This document shows, in pieces, positions 24,492 through 33,219 of a stretch of DNA of 64,000 bases. Both the position numbers and the translations under genes were made by a program. The first letter of the stretch is position 1. Every line of letters begins with the position of its first letter. Under the pieces are notes generated by a model. That model was given only the letters and a program-made list of their open reading frames with translations, was not told the DNA's origin and made no database searches. Origin of the DNA: an uncultured Clostridia bacterium (GTDB lineage: Bacteria; Bacillota; Clostridia; Christensenellales; Borkfalkiaceae); contig CAKQRE010000005.1 in NCBI GenBank assembly GCA_934271265.1, forward strand, positions 39,421 to 103,420. Direction: 5' to 3'.

Positions 24492-26429
24492 ATGCAGATT
24501 ACGTTATCGGACGGTTCTTCGCTGACGTTGCCGGAAGGTACGACGGTTGCGGGGATCGCGCAGGCGATCGGCGAAGGGCTGAAAAAAAACGCCGTCGCGG
24601 GGGAGGTTGACGGCGCGCTCGTCGATTTGTCGTATGCCGTTCGGGCAGACGCCAGAGTCAGGATCATCACGCTGAAGGATAAAGAGGGGCTCGATATTTA
24701 TCGCCATACCTGCGCGCACGTGCTTGCGCAGGCGATCAAATCCATTTACCCCACCTGTTCGCTTGCGATCGGGCCTACCATCGAAAACGGGTTTTATTAC
24801 GACGTGGATTTCAAAACCCCCATCACGCAGGACGCTCTCGCCACGATCGAGGAAGAAATGAAACTCATCGTCAAGGGAAATTTCCGGATAGAACGCTTCG
24901 AACTTCCGAGAAAGGAAGCCGTTGCTCTCATGACGAAGTTCAACGAGCCTTATAAGGTTCAGCTGATCAAGGATCTGCCGGAAGACAGCGTGATCTCTTT
25001 CTATCGTCAGGGCGATTTTACCGATCTTTGCCGCGGACCGCATCTGCCTTCCACGGGCATGATCAAGGCGTTCCGTCTTACGTCCGTCACGGGGGCGTAT
25101 TGGAGAGGGGATTCGAAGAACAAAATGCTCACCCGTATTTACGGAACGGCGTTTGCGAAAAAATCCGCCCTCGAAGAATACCTTGCTCAGGTGGAAGAGG
25201 CGAAGAAAAGGGATCACAACAGGATCGGCAGAGATCTCGGTTATTTCACGACGGTGGAAGCCATCGGTCAGGGGCTTCCCGTCATGCTCGAAAAGGGGAG
25301 CAAAGTGTTGCAGGTTCTGCAACGTTTCGTGGAGGACGAGGAATATAAGCGCGGTTATATTCTCACGAAAACTCCTTTGTTCGCAAAGTCCGATTTTTAC
25401 AAAATTTCCGGACACTGGGATCATTATCGCGACGGCATGTTCGTAATGGGGGAAGAGGGAAAGGACAAGGAAGTGTTCGCCCTTCGCCCGATGACCTGTC
25501 CTTTTCAGTTTCAGGTATATCTCAATAAACCGAGAAGTTATAAAGATCTCCCCATGCGGCTCGCCGAAACGTCCACGTTGTTCCGTAACGAAGATTCCGG
25601 CGAAATGCACGGACTGATCCGCGTGCGCCAGTTTACCATTTCGGAAGGGCATATCGCCTGTACGCCCGATCAGGTTGAAAGCGAGTTCAGGCACTGCCTC
25701 GATCTTTCGAAATTCATGCTGACCGCCGTCGGTTTGCAGGAAGACGTGTATTATCGGTTTTCCCGCCGCGACCCCGCAGACAAGAGCAAATACATAGGTT
25801 CCGACGAAGACTGGGAGAGCGTGGAAGGGTTTATGAAAAAGATCCTCGACGATTTCGGGATCCCTTACACGGAGGCAAAAGGCGAAGCGGCGTTTTACGG
25901 ACCGAAGCTCGATATCCAGATGAAGAACGTGTTCGGAAAAGAGGATACCCTCGTGACCATTCAGATCGATTTCCAGCTTGCAAAGAGATTCCGCATGTTA
26001 TATACCGACGCGGAAGGGGAGAAAAAGTATCCCTACGTGATCCACAGAACGTCTCTCGGGTGCTATGAGAGAACGCTTGCTTTAATGCTCGAAAAATATG
26101 CGGGCGCTCTTCCCTTGTGGGTTTCGGCAACGCAGGTCGCCGTACTCGACGTTTCGGAAAAGAGCGAGGAATATTCGCGTGAAGTGTTCGATCGTCTGCT
26201 GGCGGCGGGCATTCGTCCGTCCAAAGATCTGCGTTCGGAAAAGATCGGAAAAAAGATCCGCGAGGCGCAGCTCGAGAAGGTTCCGTATATGCTCGTGATC
26301 GGCGAAGCCGAGGCGGCGGACGGGGAGGTTTCCGTGCGGCGGAGAGATAAGGGCGACCTCGGCAAAATGAAACTTGACGATTTCGTTTCGCTTTGTCTGT
26401 CGCAGATCCGCTCCCGCGAGATCTGGTGA
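24492..26429 (+). CDS. thrS: Threonyl-tRNA synthetase
   Basis: Charges tRNA-Thr; 645 residues, full length. Domains in order: TGS (1-62), editing/SAD region with HTCAHVLAQA and the second CRGPHLPSTG block, class II catalytic core, and anticodon-binding domain from about residue 540. Zinc ligands of the catalytic site are visible in MTCPFQF, SEGHIACTP and HRTSLGCYERT. The start is the ATG at 24492 after AGGAAGGAG; the frame is open to 24387 but that part does not match the family. A tRNA-Thr gene lies elsewhere in the window (51406-51481). Confidence 0.97.
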   Translation: MQITLSDGSSLTLPEGTTVAGIAQAIGEGLKKNAVAGEVDGALVDLSYAVRADARVRIITLKDKEGLDIYRHTCAHVLAQAIKSIYPTCSLAIGPTIENGFYYDVDFKTPITQDALATIEEEMKLIVKGNFRIERFELPRKEAVALMTKFNEPYKVQLIKDLPEDSVISFYRQGDFTDLCRGPHLPSTGMIKAFRLTSVTGAYWRGDSKNKMLTRIYGTAFAKKSALEEYLAQVEEAKKRDHNRIGRDLGYFTTVEAIGQGLPVMLEKGSKVLQVLQRFVEDEEYKRGYILTKTPLFAKSDFYKISGHWDHYRDGMFVMGEEGKDKEVFALRPMTCPFQFQVYLNKPRSYKDLPMRLAETSTLFRNEDSGEMHGLIRVRQFTISEGHIACTPDQVESEFRHCLDLSKFMLTAVGLQEDVYYRFSRRDPADKSKYIGSDEDWESVEGFMKKILDDFGIPYTEAKGEAAFYGPKLDIQMKNVFGKEDTLVTIQIDFQLAKRFRMLYTDAEGEKKYPYVIHRTSLGCYERTLALMLEKYAGALPLWVSATQVAVLDVSEKSEEYSREVFDRLLAAGIRPSKDLRSEKIGKKIREAQLEKVPYMLVIGEAEAADGEVSVRRRDKGDLGKMKLDDFVSLCLSQIRSREIW

Positions 26430-26476
26430 CCGGGAAGGAATCCTCTTTCTATGCGGTTGTGTAATTAAAAATTATC

Positions 26477-26506
26477 GTATAAGGCGATAAATGAGCAATT
26501 TTTAAA
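26477..26506 (+). repeat. Intergenic repeat, TATAAGTCGATTAA family (copy i)
   Basis: CGTATAAGGCGATAAATGAGC, framed by a 9-bp inverted repeat (TTAAAAATT at 26465-26473 and AATTTTTAA at 26497-26505). It is followed directly by a terminator. Confidence 0.65.
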
Positions 26507-26533
26507 AGCGATCGTCAAGGCGGTCGCTTTTTT
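26504..26533 (+). terminator. Terminator of thrS
   Basis: AAAAGCGATCG pairs with CGGTCGCTTTT (one G-U pair) across a 6-base loop, then TT. Confidence 0.8.
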
Positions 26534-26569
26534 GAAAGCCCGTCCGGCGGGCGGAAAGGAGAAAATATT

Positions 26570-27394
26570 ATGGCTGAAAAGAGAATTTTGACGGTGCAGG
26601 ACGTTTCCTGCGTGGGGCAGTGCTCGCTTACGGTGGCGTTGCCGATTTTATCCGCGTGCGGAGTGGAAACGTGCGTGTTGCCTACGGCTGTCCTTTCCAC
26701 GCATACGGCATTCGAAGGATTCACCTTCCGCGATCTTACGGACGATATCGCCCCGATCTCGGCGCATTGGGAAAAAGAGGGGATCGATTTCGATTGTATT
26801 TATACGGGATATCTCGGCAGCAGAAGACAGATCGATCTCGTGTCTTCGCTGAAAAAACATCTGAAAAAGGGCGGGCTGTTTATCGCAGACCCCGCGATGG
26901 CGGATAACGGAAAGTTGTACCCGGGGTTTGCCGCCGGATTTCCGCTCGATATGAAACGGCTGATCGCCATGGCGGACGCCGTTCTTCCCAACGTGACGGA
27001 AGCCTGTCTTCTCACCGGTACAGAGTATTGCGAAAACGGCGATAAAGAATATATAGACGGGCTTATCGAAAAACTAAAGGAAATTTGCGGCGGGACGATC
27101 GTCTTAAAAGGTCTGACCTATCATAGCGGAGAGATCGGCGTTGCCGTTGCAAAACGGGGAGAGGAAACGAAGTATTATTTCCATGAAAGGCTTCCCCGGA
27201 TGTCTCACGGGACGGGCGATATTTACGCTTCCGTTTTCACGGGCGCGTTGTGTCGCGGATCGGACGCCTTTGCCGCGGCAAAGCTTGCCGCCGATTTTAC
27301 CGTAAAGGCGATCGCAGCGACGGAGCCGGAACATTTTTACGGCGTTCGCTTCGAAAAAGCGTTGCCTTATCTTACGGCTCGTTTTGCCGGATAA
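26570..27394 (+). CDS. Pyridoxal/pyridoxamine kinase family protein
   Basis: Probable ATP-dependent kinase of vitamin B6 vitamers (PdxK/PdxY group of the ribokinase superfamily), 274 residues. Seen: the N-terminal block ILTVQDVSCVGQCSLTVALP with the substrate-binding Ser/Gly region, LPTAVLSTHTAF, DPAMADNGKLYPGF (phosphate and Mg2+ region) and the catalytic HGTGDIYASVF motif with the general-base Asp. GGAAAGGAG precedes the ATG. The gene may form an operon with the downstream permease and methyltransferase genes, whose spacings are 26 and 16 bases. Confidence 0.88.
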   Translation: MAEKRILTVQDVSCVGQCSLTVALPILSACGVETCVLPTAVLSTHTAFEGFTFRDLTDDIAPISAHWEKEGIDFDCIYTGYLGSRRQIDLVSSLKKHLKKGGLFIADPAMADNGKLYPGFAAGFPLDMKRLIAMADAVLPNVTEACLLTGTEYCENGDKEYIDGLIEKLKEICGGTIVLKGLTYHSGEIGVAVAKRGEETKYYFHERLPRMSHGTGDIYASVFTGALCRGSDAFAAAKLAADFTVKAIAATEPEHFYGVRFEKALPYLTARFAG

Positions 27395-27420
27395 AGAAGG
27401 GGGTCTTCGTAACGAAAAAA

Positions 27421-28533
27421 ATGAAAAGGGTTTTTCTTTTTTTGAAAGCGCACGCGGTGCTTGTCGCGGCGGTCGTTGCGGCGGCGGTCACCTGCTTTTT
27501 TGTTCCGCCCGACCGGGAATACGTCGATTATTTCGATTTCCCGACGCTGGGCTGTCTGTTTGCCACGCTTGCCGTCGTGTGCGCCCTCGGGGATATTCGC
27601 TTTTTCGAGATGCTGGCAAAAAAGATCGTGGTGAAATTTAAAAATACGAGGAATATCGTATTTGCGCTTGTTTTTATCACTTATTTCGGCTCGATGATCC
27701 TTGCCAACGATATGGCACTTATCACCTTTCTGCCTCTCGGATATTTCGCGCTTTCCCGTACGGGGAAAGAAAAATATATGGCGTTTACCTTCGTGATGCA
27801 GAACGTGGCGGCAAACCTCGGCGGCATGCTTACGCCTTTCGGCAATCCGCAGAATCTCTATCTGTATTCCTATTTCCGGATTCCCGGCGGAGAGTTTTTC
27901 GCGATCATGCTTCCGACCTTTCTCGTCGCGCTTGTTCTGATCGTTCTCTGTTGTTTCTTTGTGAAAAAGGAACCCGCCGAGCTTACGGACGACGTTCCGT
28001 TTGCCCCGAATCCGCGACGGCTTTTCTGTTATCTGGCGCTTTTCGTTCTGTCCGTTCTTTCCGTCATGCGGGTATATCCCTGGTATATCGGCGTCGGGAT
28101 CGCCCTGATCGGAGTTGCCGCACTCGACGTCAAAGCCTATAAATCGGTCAATTATTCGCTGCTCCTGACCTTTTGCGCCTTCTTTGTTTTCAGTGGGAAT
28201 TTGTCGCGCATATCGGCGGTTCACGAACTTATAGGCTCGCTTTTAAACAAAAACGTGTTGCTTTTCTCCGTTCTTTCCTGTCAGGTGATCAGCAACGTTC
28301 CCACGGCAACGCTGCTTTGTCGCTTCACAAATTCTTATCCGGCGTTGCTCGTCGGGGTAAACGTGGGCGGGCTCGGAACGCCGATCGCCTCTCTCGCAAG
28401 CCTGATCACTCTCGGCAGTTACCGCGCGCAGGGCGGGAAAACGGGGAAGTATCTGCTTCTGTTTTCCGCGATCAATTTTTCGTTCGTCGTCGTTCTGTGC
28501 CTTACGGGATATCTGTTTCTGTACATCGTCTGA
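27421..28533 (+). CDS. Anion permease, SLC13/ArsB-NhaD superfamily
   Basis: A 370-residue membrane transporter with about ten hydrophobic spans. The two halves each carry a conserved Asn/Gly-rich hairpin: ANDMALITFLPLGYFAL, then NLGGMLTPFGNPQNLYLYS in the first half, and SNVPTATLLC then VGGLGTPIASLASL in the second. This is the pattern of SLC13/CitM/ArsB-like secondary carriers; the substrate (dicarboxylate, other anion or Na+/H+) cannot be told. I take the ATG at 27421; a GGGGG stretch lies rather far upstream, and the longer frame to 27250 overlaps the kinase gene and is not plausible. Confidence 0.82.
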   Translation: MKRVFLFLKAHAVLVAAVVAAAVTCFFVPPDREYVDYFDFPTLGCLFATLAVVCALGDIRFFEMLAKKIVVKFKNTRNIVFALVFITYFGSMILANDMALITFLPLGYFALSRTGKEKYMAFTFVMQNVAANLGGMLTPFGNPQNLYLYSYFRIPGGEFFAIMLPTFLVALVLIVLCCFFVKKEPAELTDDVPFAPNPRRLFCYLALFVLSVLSVMRVYPWYIGVGIALIGVAALDVKAYKSVNYSLLLTFCAFFVFSGNLSRISAVHELIGSLLNKNVLLFSVLSCQVISNVPTATLLCRFTNSYPALLVGVNVGGLGTPIASLASLITLGSYRAQGGKTGKYLLLFSAINFSFVVVLCLTGYLFLYIV

Positions 28534-28549
28534 AAAGGAGAACCGCCCG

Positions 28550-29341
28550 ATGCTGATTTGTCCGAACTGCGGGAAAAAACTGGATAAAAAAGGAAACGCT
28601 TTCGTTTGCGCCGGCGGGCATTCGTTCGATCTTGCGCGGCAGGGATACGTCAATCTGTTGCCCGTCTCGGGGAAAAAGAGCGAAAACCCCGGAGATAACG
28701 CCGTAATGACCGAGTGTCGCAGAAAGTTTCTCGAAAGCGGTGCCTATGCGCCTTTGCGTGATTTTCTCTGCGAGGAGCTAAAAAAATACCGTCCGCAAAC
28801 GGTGCTCGACTGCGGTTGTGCCGAAGGGTATTACACCCGCGCGTTAGCGGAAAAATTCCCCTGCGTTTTCGGGTTCGATATTTCGAAGGTCGCCGTGCGC
28901 CTTGCCGCGGGTGCGGGTAAAAAAGCGACGTATTTCGTTGCGAGCGCGTTTTCGCTGCCCGTTCGCGACTCTTCGTGCGACGCGCTTACGCGCATTTTCG
29001 CCCCGGACGCGCCCGAAGAATTTTTGCGTGTGCTGAAAACGGGCGGCGTCTTTCTCGAGGTCGTGCCGGGAAAGGATCATCTGATCGAACTGAAAAAGAT
29101 TTTATACGAGGAAGTGCGCCCGAATAAAATTCCCCCTCGGGAAAGAAAAGGGATGCGCCTTAAGGAAGAAGAGATCGTCTCGTATCCGTTCGATCCCGAG
29201 GCAGAAACGCGGCTTGCCCTGTACGGCATGACTCCTTACGCTTATAAAACGGGACGAAGGGGAGAGGAGAAACTTGCCGCCGCGCCCGTTTGCCCGATCA
29301 CGGCGGAATTTATCGTTCGCACTTATATAAAAGATCAGTGA
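28550..29341 (+). CDS. rlmA: RlmA-like rRNA guanine-N1 methyltransferase
   Basis: 263 residues. An N-terminal zinc finger (CPNCG...CAGGHSFD) is followed by the family block ARQGYVNLLPV, then an SAM-binding Rossmann domain with VLDCGCAEGYY (motif I) and FDISKVAVRLAA. This is the layout of RlmA(I)/RlmA(II), which methylate N1 of G745 or G748 in 23S rRNA; RlmA(II) confers some tylosin tolerance. Which guanine is modified cannot be read. GGAG lies 8-9 bases before the ATG. Confidence 0.88.
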   Translation: MLICPNCGKKLDKKGNAFVCAGGHSFDLARQGYVNLLPVSGKKSENPGDNAVMTECRRKFLESGAYAPLRDFLCEELKKYRPQTVLDCGCAEGYYTRALAEKFPCVFGFDISKVAVRLAAGAGKKATYFVASAFSLPVRDSSCDALTRIFAPDAPEEFLRVLKTGGVFLEVVPGKDHLIELKKILYEEVRPNKIPPRERKGMRLKEEEIVSYPFDPEAETRLALYGMTPYAYKTGRRGEEKLAAAPVCPITAEFIVRTYIKDQ

Positions 29342-29352
29342 CGGCGAATGCT
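29334..29352 (+). repeat. Intergenic repeat, long form (copy j)
   Basis: CAGTGACGGCGAATGCTGAG, overlapping the rlmA stop codon. It matches copies d and f but lacks the TATAAGTCGATTAA half. Confidence 0.5.
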
Positions 29353-29536
29353 GAGCCTGACAAAAAATGATCCTGCGGGCGTTGCGATTTCACGTTATGA
29401 TCCGGGGTTTTTCGGATAAACGCACGCAAAACGCGTTTGGTCTGCCGCGTATTTCACCGGTAGCGGTATTTTCGGCAAGATATCCGCAATGCGGATACGG
29501 GCGGGAGAGTTTTCCGAAAATTTCACAAAAAAGAGT

Positions 29537-29565
29537 TTGACAAAAAAAACCGCAACGGGTATAAT
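29537..29565 (+). promoter_or_regulatory. SigA promoter of the V-type ATPase operon
   Basis: Consensus TTGACA (29537-29542), 17-bp spacer, consensus TATAAT (29560-29565). The next start codon is about 165 bases downstream. Confidence 0.88.
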
Positions 29566-29664
29566 AATTATAGTGATTCGCGTTTTATCGTGCCGTTTTC
29601 GGGCGCGGGTGAGTCGCTGTCGGATAACCACGTTCTAAAATGAAAAGAAATACGGTTTTTAGGT

Positions 29665-29720
29665 GGAGTCTGTCATTTGCGGAAGAAGTATACTTTCTCG
29701 CAGGGACAGGCTCCTTTTTT
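29665..29720 (+). terminator. Attenuator-like hairpin in the V-ATPase leader
   Basis: GGAGTCTGTC (29665-29674) pairs with GACAGGCTCC (29705-29714), one G-U; inside, TGCG pairs with CGCA and AAGTATACTT caps the hairpin. TTTTTT follows (29715-29720). It has the form of an intrinsic terminator but lies between the operon promoter and its first gene. Just upstream, CCAC...CTAAAA can pair with TTTTAG...GTGG, which shares two G residues with the terminator stem, so an alternative fold is possible. Confidence 0.7.
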
Positions 29721-29736
29721 AGCGGAGATCGTCGGA

Positions 29737-30054
29737 ATGATTGAAGAAGTTTTACAGGAAATTTTAAAAACCGAGGCGGAAGTCGACGAGAAGGTGCGCG
29801 CCGCCGAGAGCAACGCCGCCGAAATCAGGCGTTCGGCGGATGCGGCGAGTGCCGAAAAGATCGACGCCGCGGTCAAAAACGCGCGGGCGGCAAAACAACT
29901 TGCCGTGAGGACCGCCGCAATGGAAGCGGACAGAGAGTTCGACGAAGCGATCGCGGAAGCCGGGAGGGAGTGCGAAACTCTCGTTTCGGAAAAAATCGCC
30001 GAGGCGGAAAATTTATCCGAGGATATTTTCGGGAGGCTTAAGGCATGGCAATAG
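29737..30054 (+). CDS. ntpF: V-type ATPase peripheral stalk subunit (G/H, NtpF type)
   Basis: 105 residues, almost entirely one coiled coil rich in Ala and Glu (EILKTEAEVDEKVRAAESNA through ETLVSEKIAEAE). This is typical of the EG/EH peripheral stalk subunit, which pairs with subunit E. The start is the ATG at 29737 with CGGAG 9 bases upstream; a TTG at 29677 is in frame but lies within the leader hairpin. It overlaps ntpI by 10 bp. First gene of the operon F-I-K-E-C-G-A-B-D. Confidence 0.85.
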   Translation: MIEEVLQEILKTEAEVDEKVRAAESNAAEIRRSADAASAEKIDAAVKNARAAKQLAVRTAAMEADREFDEAIAEAGRECETLVSEKIAEAENLSEDIFGRLKAWQ

Positions 30055-32033
30055 CGGAAATGTCGACGATGACCGTCGTTCTCGCTGCCGCCGACAAAGA
30101 AAAACTTCTCGACGCTTTGCAGAAAACGGGCGCCGCGCAGCTGAAAAGAACGCGCGAGCTCGAATCGCTTGCTTTTTCGGAAGAAGACGACGGCGCCGTA
30201 TCCGCCGAACTCGACAGAACGGAGAAAACGCTCGCCTTTCTGATCGATATTCTTGCGGACGAAGCGAAAAAGAAGGGGTTTGCGATCGAGAAAGACGGTT
30301 TCGGCGTGACGAGAGAAGAATTTTTCGCCATGGGCGGGAGAGCCGAAGAAATGCGCGGCGTGATGAACGGGGCAGACGAAATTTCTTCCGCGCTCACGGC
30401 GTTGAAAAACGAGGAAGGAAAGATCTCCGGTACGATCCGCGCCTATTCGGCTTACGATTCGTTGAAGGGTAAATTTTCCGATTACCGCGACACGGCGTTC
30501 GCATCCGTGCGTCTCGGGATCCTGCCGTTCGACAAAGCCGCGCGGGCGGCAGAACTTCTGTCTTCGATCGAAGGCTGTTCGTTTGAATCGATCGGGCAGA
30601 GCGGAAACGGCGCGGTGTTCGTTTCGGTGTGCCATAAAGAGGACGCCGCATCGCTCGACGCCTCTTTATCCGAAGTCGGTTTTAACCGGTGTCCGTTCGA
30701 CGGGAATTTTACCGCCGGAGAAAAACTCTATTCGTTGTACGGCGAGAAAAAAGAGTTGAAAAAGCAGACGGAAGAAAAGAAAGCCGAGTTGTGCGCCTTT
30801 GCTCCTTCCGTAAAAGATCTGAAGCTATATGCCGATTATCTCGCTTTTTTGCAAGAGAAGAGAGTGGCGGCAAACGGATTCGGAAAAACGGAGAAAACGA
30901 TCGTGGCGGAAGGCTGGGTACCGACGGAAGCCGCGGAAAACGTAGAAAAAGAGATCATGGCGGCGTGCCCCGGCGCCTATGCGGAATTTACTCCCGTCCC
31001 CCGGGACGAGTTTGCGCCCACGCTGATGAAAAATAAAAAGGTGACGAGAAATTTCGAAGCCGTTACCAATATGTACTCGCCGCCGGCATACGGCGCGCTC
31101 GATCCGAACGGAGTGATGGCGTTCTTTTTCTCTCTGTTCATGGGGCTGATCATGGCGGACGTCGGATACGGCGTGCTGATGATCGTCGGAGGGTTTCTCT
31201 TTGCGGCAAGGCAGAGGGACGGGGCGACCGTGCAACGGCTTTCCAGAGTGTTTGCCTACGGCGGATTTTTCGCGATCGCCTTCGGTATTCTGTTCGACTC
31301 CTGGCTCGGGTTCGCGGTCCTGCGGAACACCCTCGGGGAAGGGTATAACGCCTTCTATATGCAATATCTCGACGCGGTGGAAGCCCCCGCGACCATCGCC
31401 GGCATCAATATCCCCGCCATTCTGTTGTGGTGTCTCGGGCTCGGAACGGTGCAGATCGCCGTCAGCCTGATCATGAAAGCCGTTCAGCATTTCGGCAGAG
31501 GAGAGATCGCGGAAGGGATCTTCGGCGGGCTTGTCTGGGCGTTCGCGTTGTTTGCGTTCGTGTTCTGGGTGTTCTGTCTCGCGACGGGAAATTCCCTCGC
31601 CCTGCCGATGGCATACGTGACGGGCGGACTTGCCGTTCTCGGCATTCTGACCGCCGGCGTCGGCGCGAAGGGGTTCGGCAAGATCGGAAAGTCTTTCATG
31701 TCGATCTACGGTTTACTCAATTACATGTCCGATATCCTGAGCTATGCGAGACTTTACGGGCTGATGCTTTCGGGCGCGCAGATCGCTTCTATCTTCTCCA
31801 CCACGCTTGCCGTCGGAATGCTGTTCCCCAAAGGGGTCGGCGGCGTGATCGCGGGCGTAGTCGTCATCGTGGCGGCAAACCTGTTCAACCTGGCGATGAG
31901 TCTCCTTTCGGCGTTCATTCACGATTCCCGCTTGCAGTACGTCGAGTTTTTCGGAAGATTTTACGAGAGCGAGGGCGAATTGTTTACTCCGCTCGGAAGG
32001 GCTTTCGAGCACAGTTATTTCAAGGCGGAATAA
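30045..32033 (+). CDS. ntpI: V-type ATPase subunit I (a subunit)
   Basis: 662 residues. The N-terminal half (1-350) is soluble with coiled coils (ELDRTEKTLAFLIDILADEA; EKKELKKQTEEKKAELCAF) and contacts the stalks. The C-terminal half has about eight membrane spans, starting with VMAFFFSLFMGLIMADVGYG. The ion half-channel arginine probably lies in YARLYGLMLSGAQIA, the conserved block of the a subunit. It overlaps ntpF by 10 bp; a 143-bp gap containing repeat copy k follows before ntpK. Confidence 0.93.
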   Translation: MAIAEMSTMTVVLAAADKEKLLDALQKTGAAQLKRTRELESLAFSEEDDGAVSAELDRTEKTLAFLIDILADEAKKKGFAIEKDGFGVTREEFFAMGGRAEEMRGVMNGADEISSALTALKNEEGKISGTIRAYSAYDSLKGKFSDYRDTAFASVRLGILPFDKAARAAELLSSIEGCSFESIGQSGNGAVFVSVCHKEDAASLDASLSEVGFNRCPFDGNFTAGEKLYSLYGEKKELKKQTEEKKAELCAFAPSVKDLKLYADYLAFLQEKRVAANGFGKTEKTIVAEGWVPTEAAENVEKEIMAACPGAYAEFTPVPRDEFAPTLMKNKKVTRNFEAVTNMYSPPAYGALDPNGVMAFFFSLFMGLIMADVGYGVLMIVGGFLFAARQRDGATVQRLSRVFAYGGFFAIAFGILFDSWLGFAVLRNTLGEGYNAFYMQYLDAVEAPATIAGINIPAILLWCLGLGTVQIAVSLIMKAVQHFGRGEIAEGIFGGLVWAFALFAFVFWVFCLATGNSLALPMAYVTGGLAVLGILTAGVGAKGFGKIGKSFMSIYGLLNYMSDILSYARLYGLMLSGAQIASIFSTTLAVGMLFPKGVGGVIAGVVVIVAANLFNLAMSLLSAFIHDSRLQYVEFFGRFYESEGELFTPLGRAFEHSYFKAE

Positions 32034-32066
32034 CGGGTTTATTGCAAAATAAAATGAGAAAAGTGC

Positions 32067-32100
32067 CTCTGTAAGACGATTAACAAACAATTTCTCATTC
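32067..32100 (+). repeat. Intergenic repeat, TATAAGTCGATTAA family (copy k)
   Basis: CTGTAAGACGATTAACAAAC inside the operon between ntpI and ntpK. It is framed by an inverted repeat (AATGAGAAA near 32052 and TTTCTCATT near 32091), so it could form a stem-loop in the mRNA. Confidence 0.55.
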
Positions 32101-32176
32101 AAAAAACGAAAAGTGTTGCCACGGCTTTAACGGGCAGAATAAATATAAGAAACTTAATTTTCGGAGGATGAAAACT

Positions 32177-32614
32177 ATGGACGGAAGAGCAATCGGCGTC
32201 ATCGGACTGGCGCTTTGCATGATTTTGTGCGGAACGGGTTCCGCGCTCGGGCTTTATAAAACGGGTTCCGCTGCGGCGGGCGTGCTTTCGGAGGACGGAA
32301 AGAAATTTTCCAAGATCCTGATCCTCGCCCTTCTTCCCGCAACGCAGGGTATTTACGGATTCCTGCTTTCTGTCATGAAGATCAGCGCGCTTCCCGTGGC
32401 GGGAGCGGTCGCTTCGGAAGGCTGGAAACTGTTCGGCGCGGCGGTCGCGCTCGGCGCAACGGGGCTTGCGTCCGCTCTTTTACAGGGTAAAACGGCGGCG
32501 TCCTGCATCTGCGCGATCGGTAAAAACGGGCAGGGTTCCGGTAAATACGTGCTTTTCCCGGCGATGATCGAGTTCTACGCGATCCTCGCGCTCGTTCTCG
32601 GCATCATGCTGTAA
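32177..32614 (+). CDS. ntpK: V-type ATPase subunit K (c ring), Na+-type
   Basis: 145 residues, four transmembrane helices formed by a duplicated hairpin. Compared with Enterococcus hirae NtpK, whose Na+ is held by L61, T64, Q65, Q110 and E139, the same residues occur here as L53, T56, Q57 (LLPATQG), Q103 (LLQGK) and E132 (PAMIEFYAIL). This supports Na+ rather than H+ coupling. Only the second hairpin keeps the carboxylate, as in E. hirae. The ATG at 32177 is 9 bases after GGAGG; the ATG at 32168 directly touches that site and is not usable. Confidence 0.92.
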   Translation: MDGRAIGVIGLALCMILCGTGSALGLYKTGSAAAGVLSEDGKKFSKILILALLPATQGIYGFLLSVMKISALPVAGAVASEGWKLFGAAVALGATGLASALLQGKTAASCICAIGKNGQGSGKYVLFPAMIEFYAILALVLGIML

Positions 32615-32630
32615 AAAAGAGGAAAGAGAA

Positions 32631-33218
32631 ATGACGAGCGGAAAAAACGACGAAGCATTGATCGGAAGGATCCGCGAGGAGGGCGAAAAGAACGCCGCCG
32701 CGATCCTTGCGGATGCGGAGACCTACCGCAAACAGGCGGAAGCGCGCGCCGAGGTGGAGATCGCGGAGACGGAAGCTCTTCTCGGAAAGGAAACGGTAAA
32801 AGAAGTTGCTTCCGTGCATGCGAGAAAAAGAACGCTTGCCGCCTTGGAAAGAAGAAAACTTCTTCTCGGCGCGAAGCAGAAGGTGATCGACGGCGTGTAT
32901 TCCCGCGCGCTTGCAAAGTGGAAATCCGCGGGAAAGGCGGAAAAACTTGCCCGCACGGAAAAACTTCTCGAAAAATATGCCGAAGCGGGAGACGAAGTGA
33001 TCCTTGCGGCAAACGGCGGGCTTTCCGCGGCGGACGTTTCGGTTTTGCCGGTCGTGAAGGCGAAAAGGCTTGCCGTGCGCGCAAACGGAACGTTCGACGG
33101 CGGGTTTGTTCTTTCGGGATCGAAATGCGACAAAGACTTCGGCGACGCGGCGGTTCTTGCCGCCGTTCGCGAAGAAACGGAAACGGAAATTGCCGAAAAA
33201 CTGTTCGGCAGGGAATGA
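32631..33218 (+). CDS. ntpE: V-type ATPase subunit E
   Basis: 195 residues, peripheral stalk partner of the NtpF protein. The first 90 residues are an Ala/Glu-rich coiled coil (EEGEKNAAAILADAETYRKQ), and the C-terminal half is a globular alpha/beta domain (GDEVILAANGG, GFVLSGSKCDKD). RBS GAGGAAAGAG precedes the ATG. One base separates its stop from the ntpC start region. Confidence 0.88.
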   Translation: MTSGKNDEALIGRIREEGEKNAAAILADAETYRKQAEARAEVEIAETEALLGKETVKEVASVHARKRTLAALERRKLLLGAKQKVIDGVYSRALAKWKSAGKAEKLARTEKLLEKYAEAGDEVILAANGGLSAADVSVLPVVKAKRLAVRANGTFDGGFVLSGSKCDKDFGDAAVLAAVREETETEIAEKLFGRE

Positions 33219-33219
33219 T

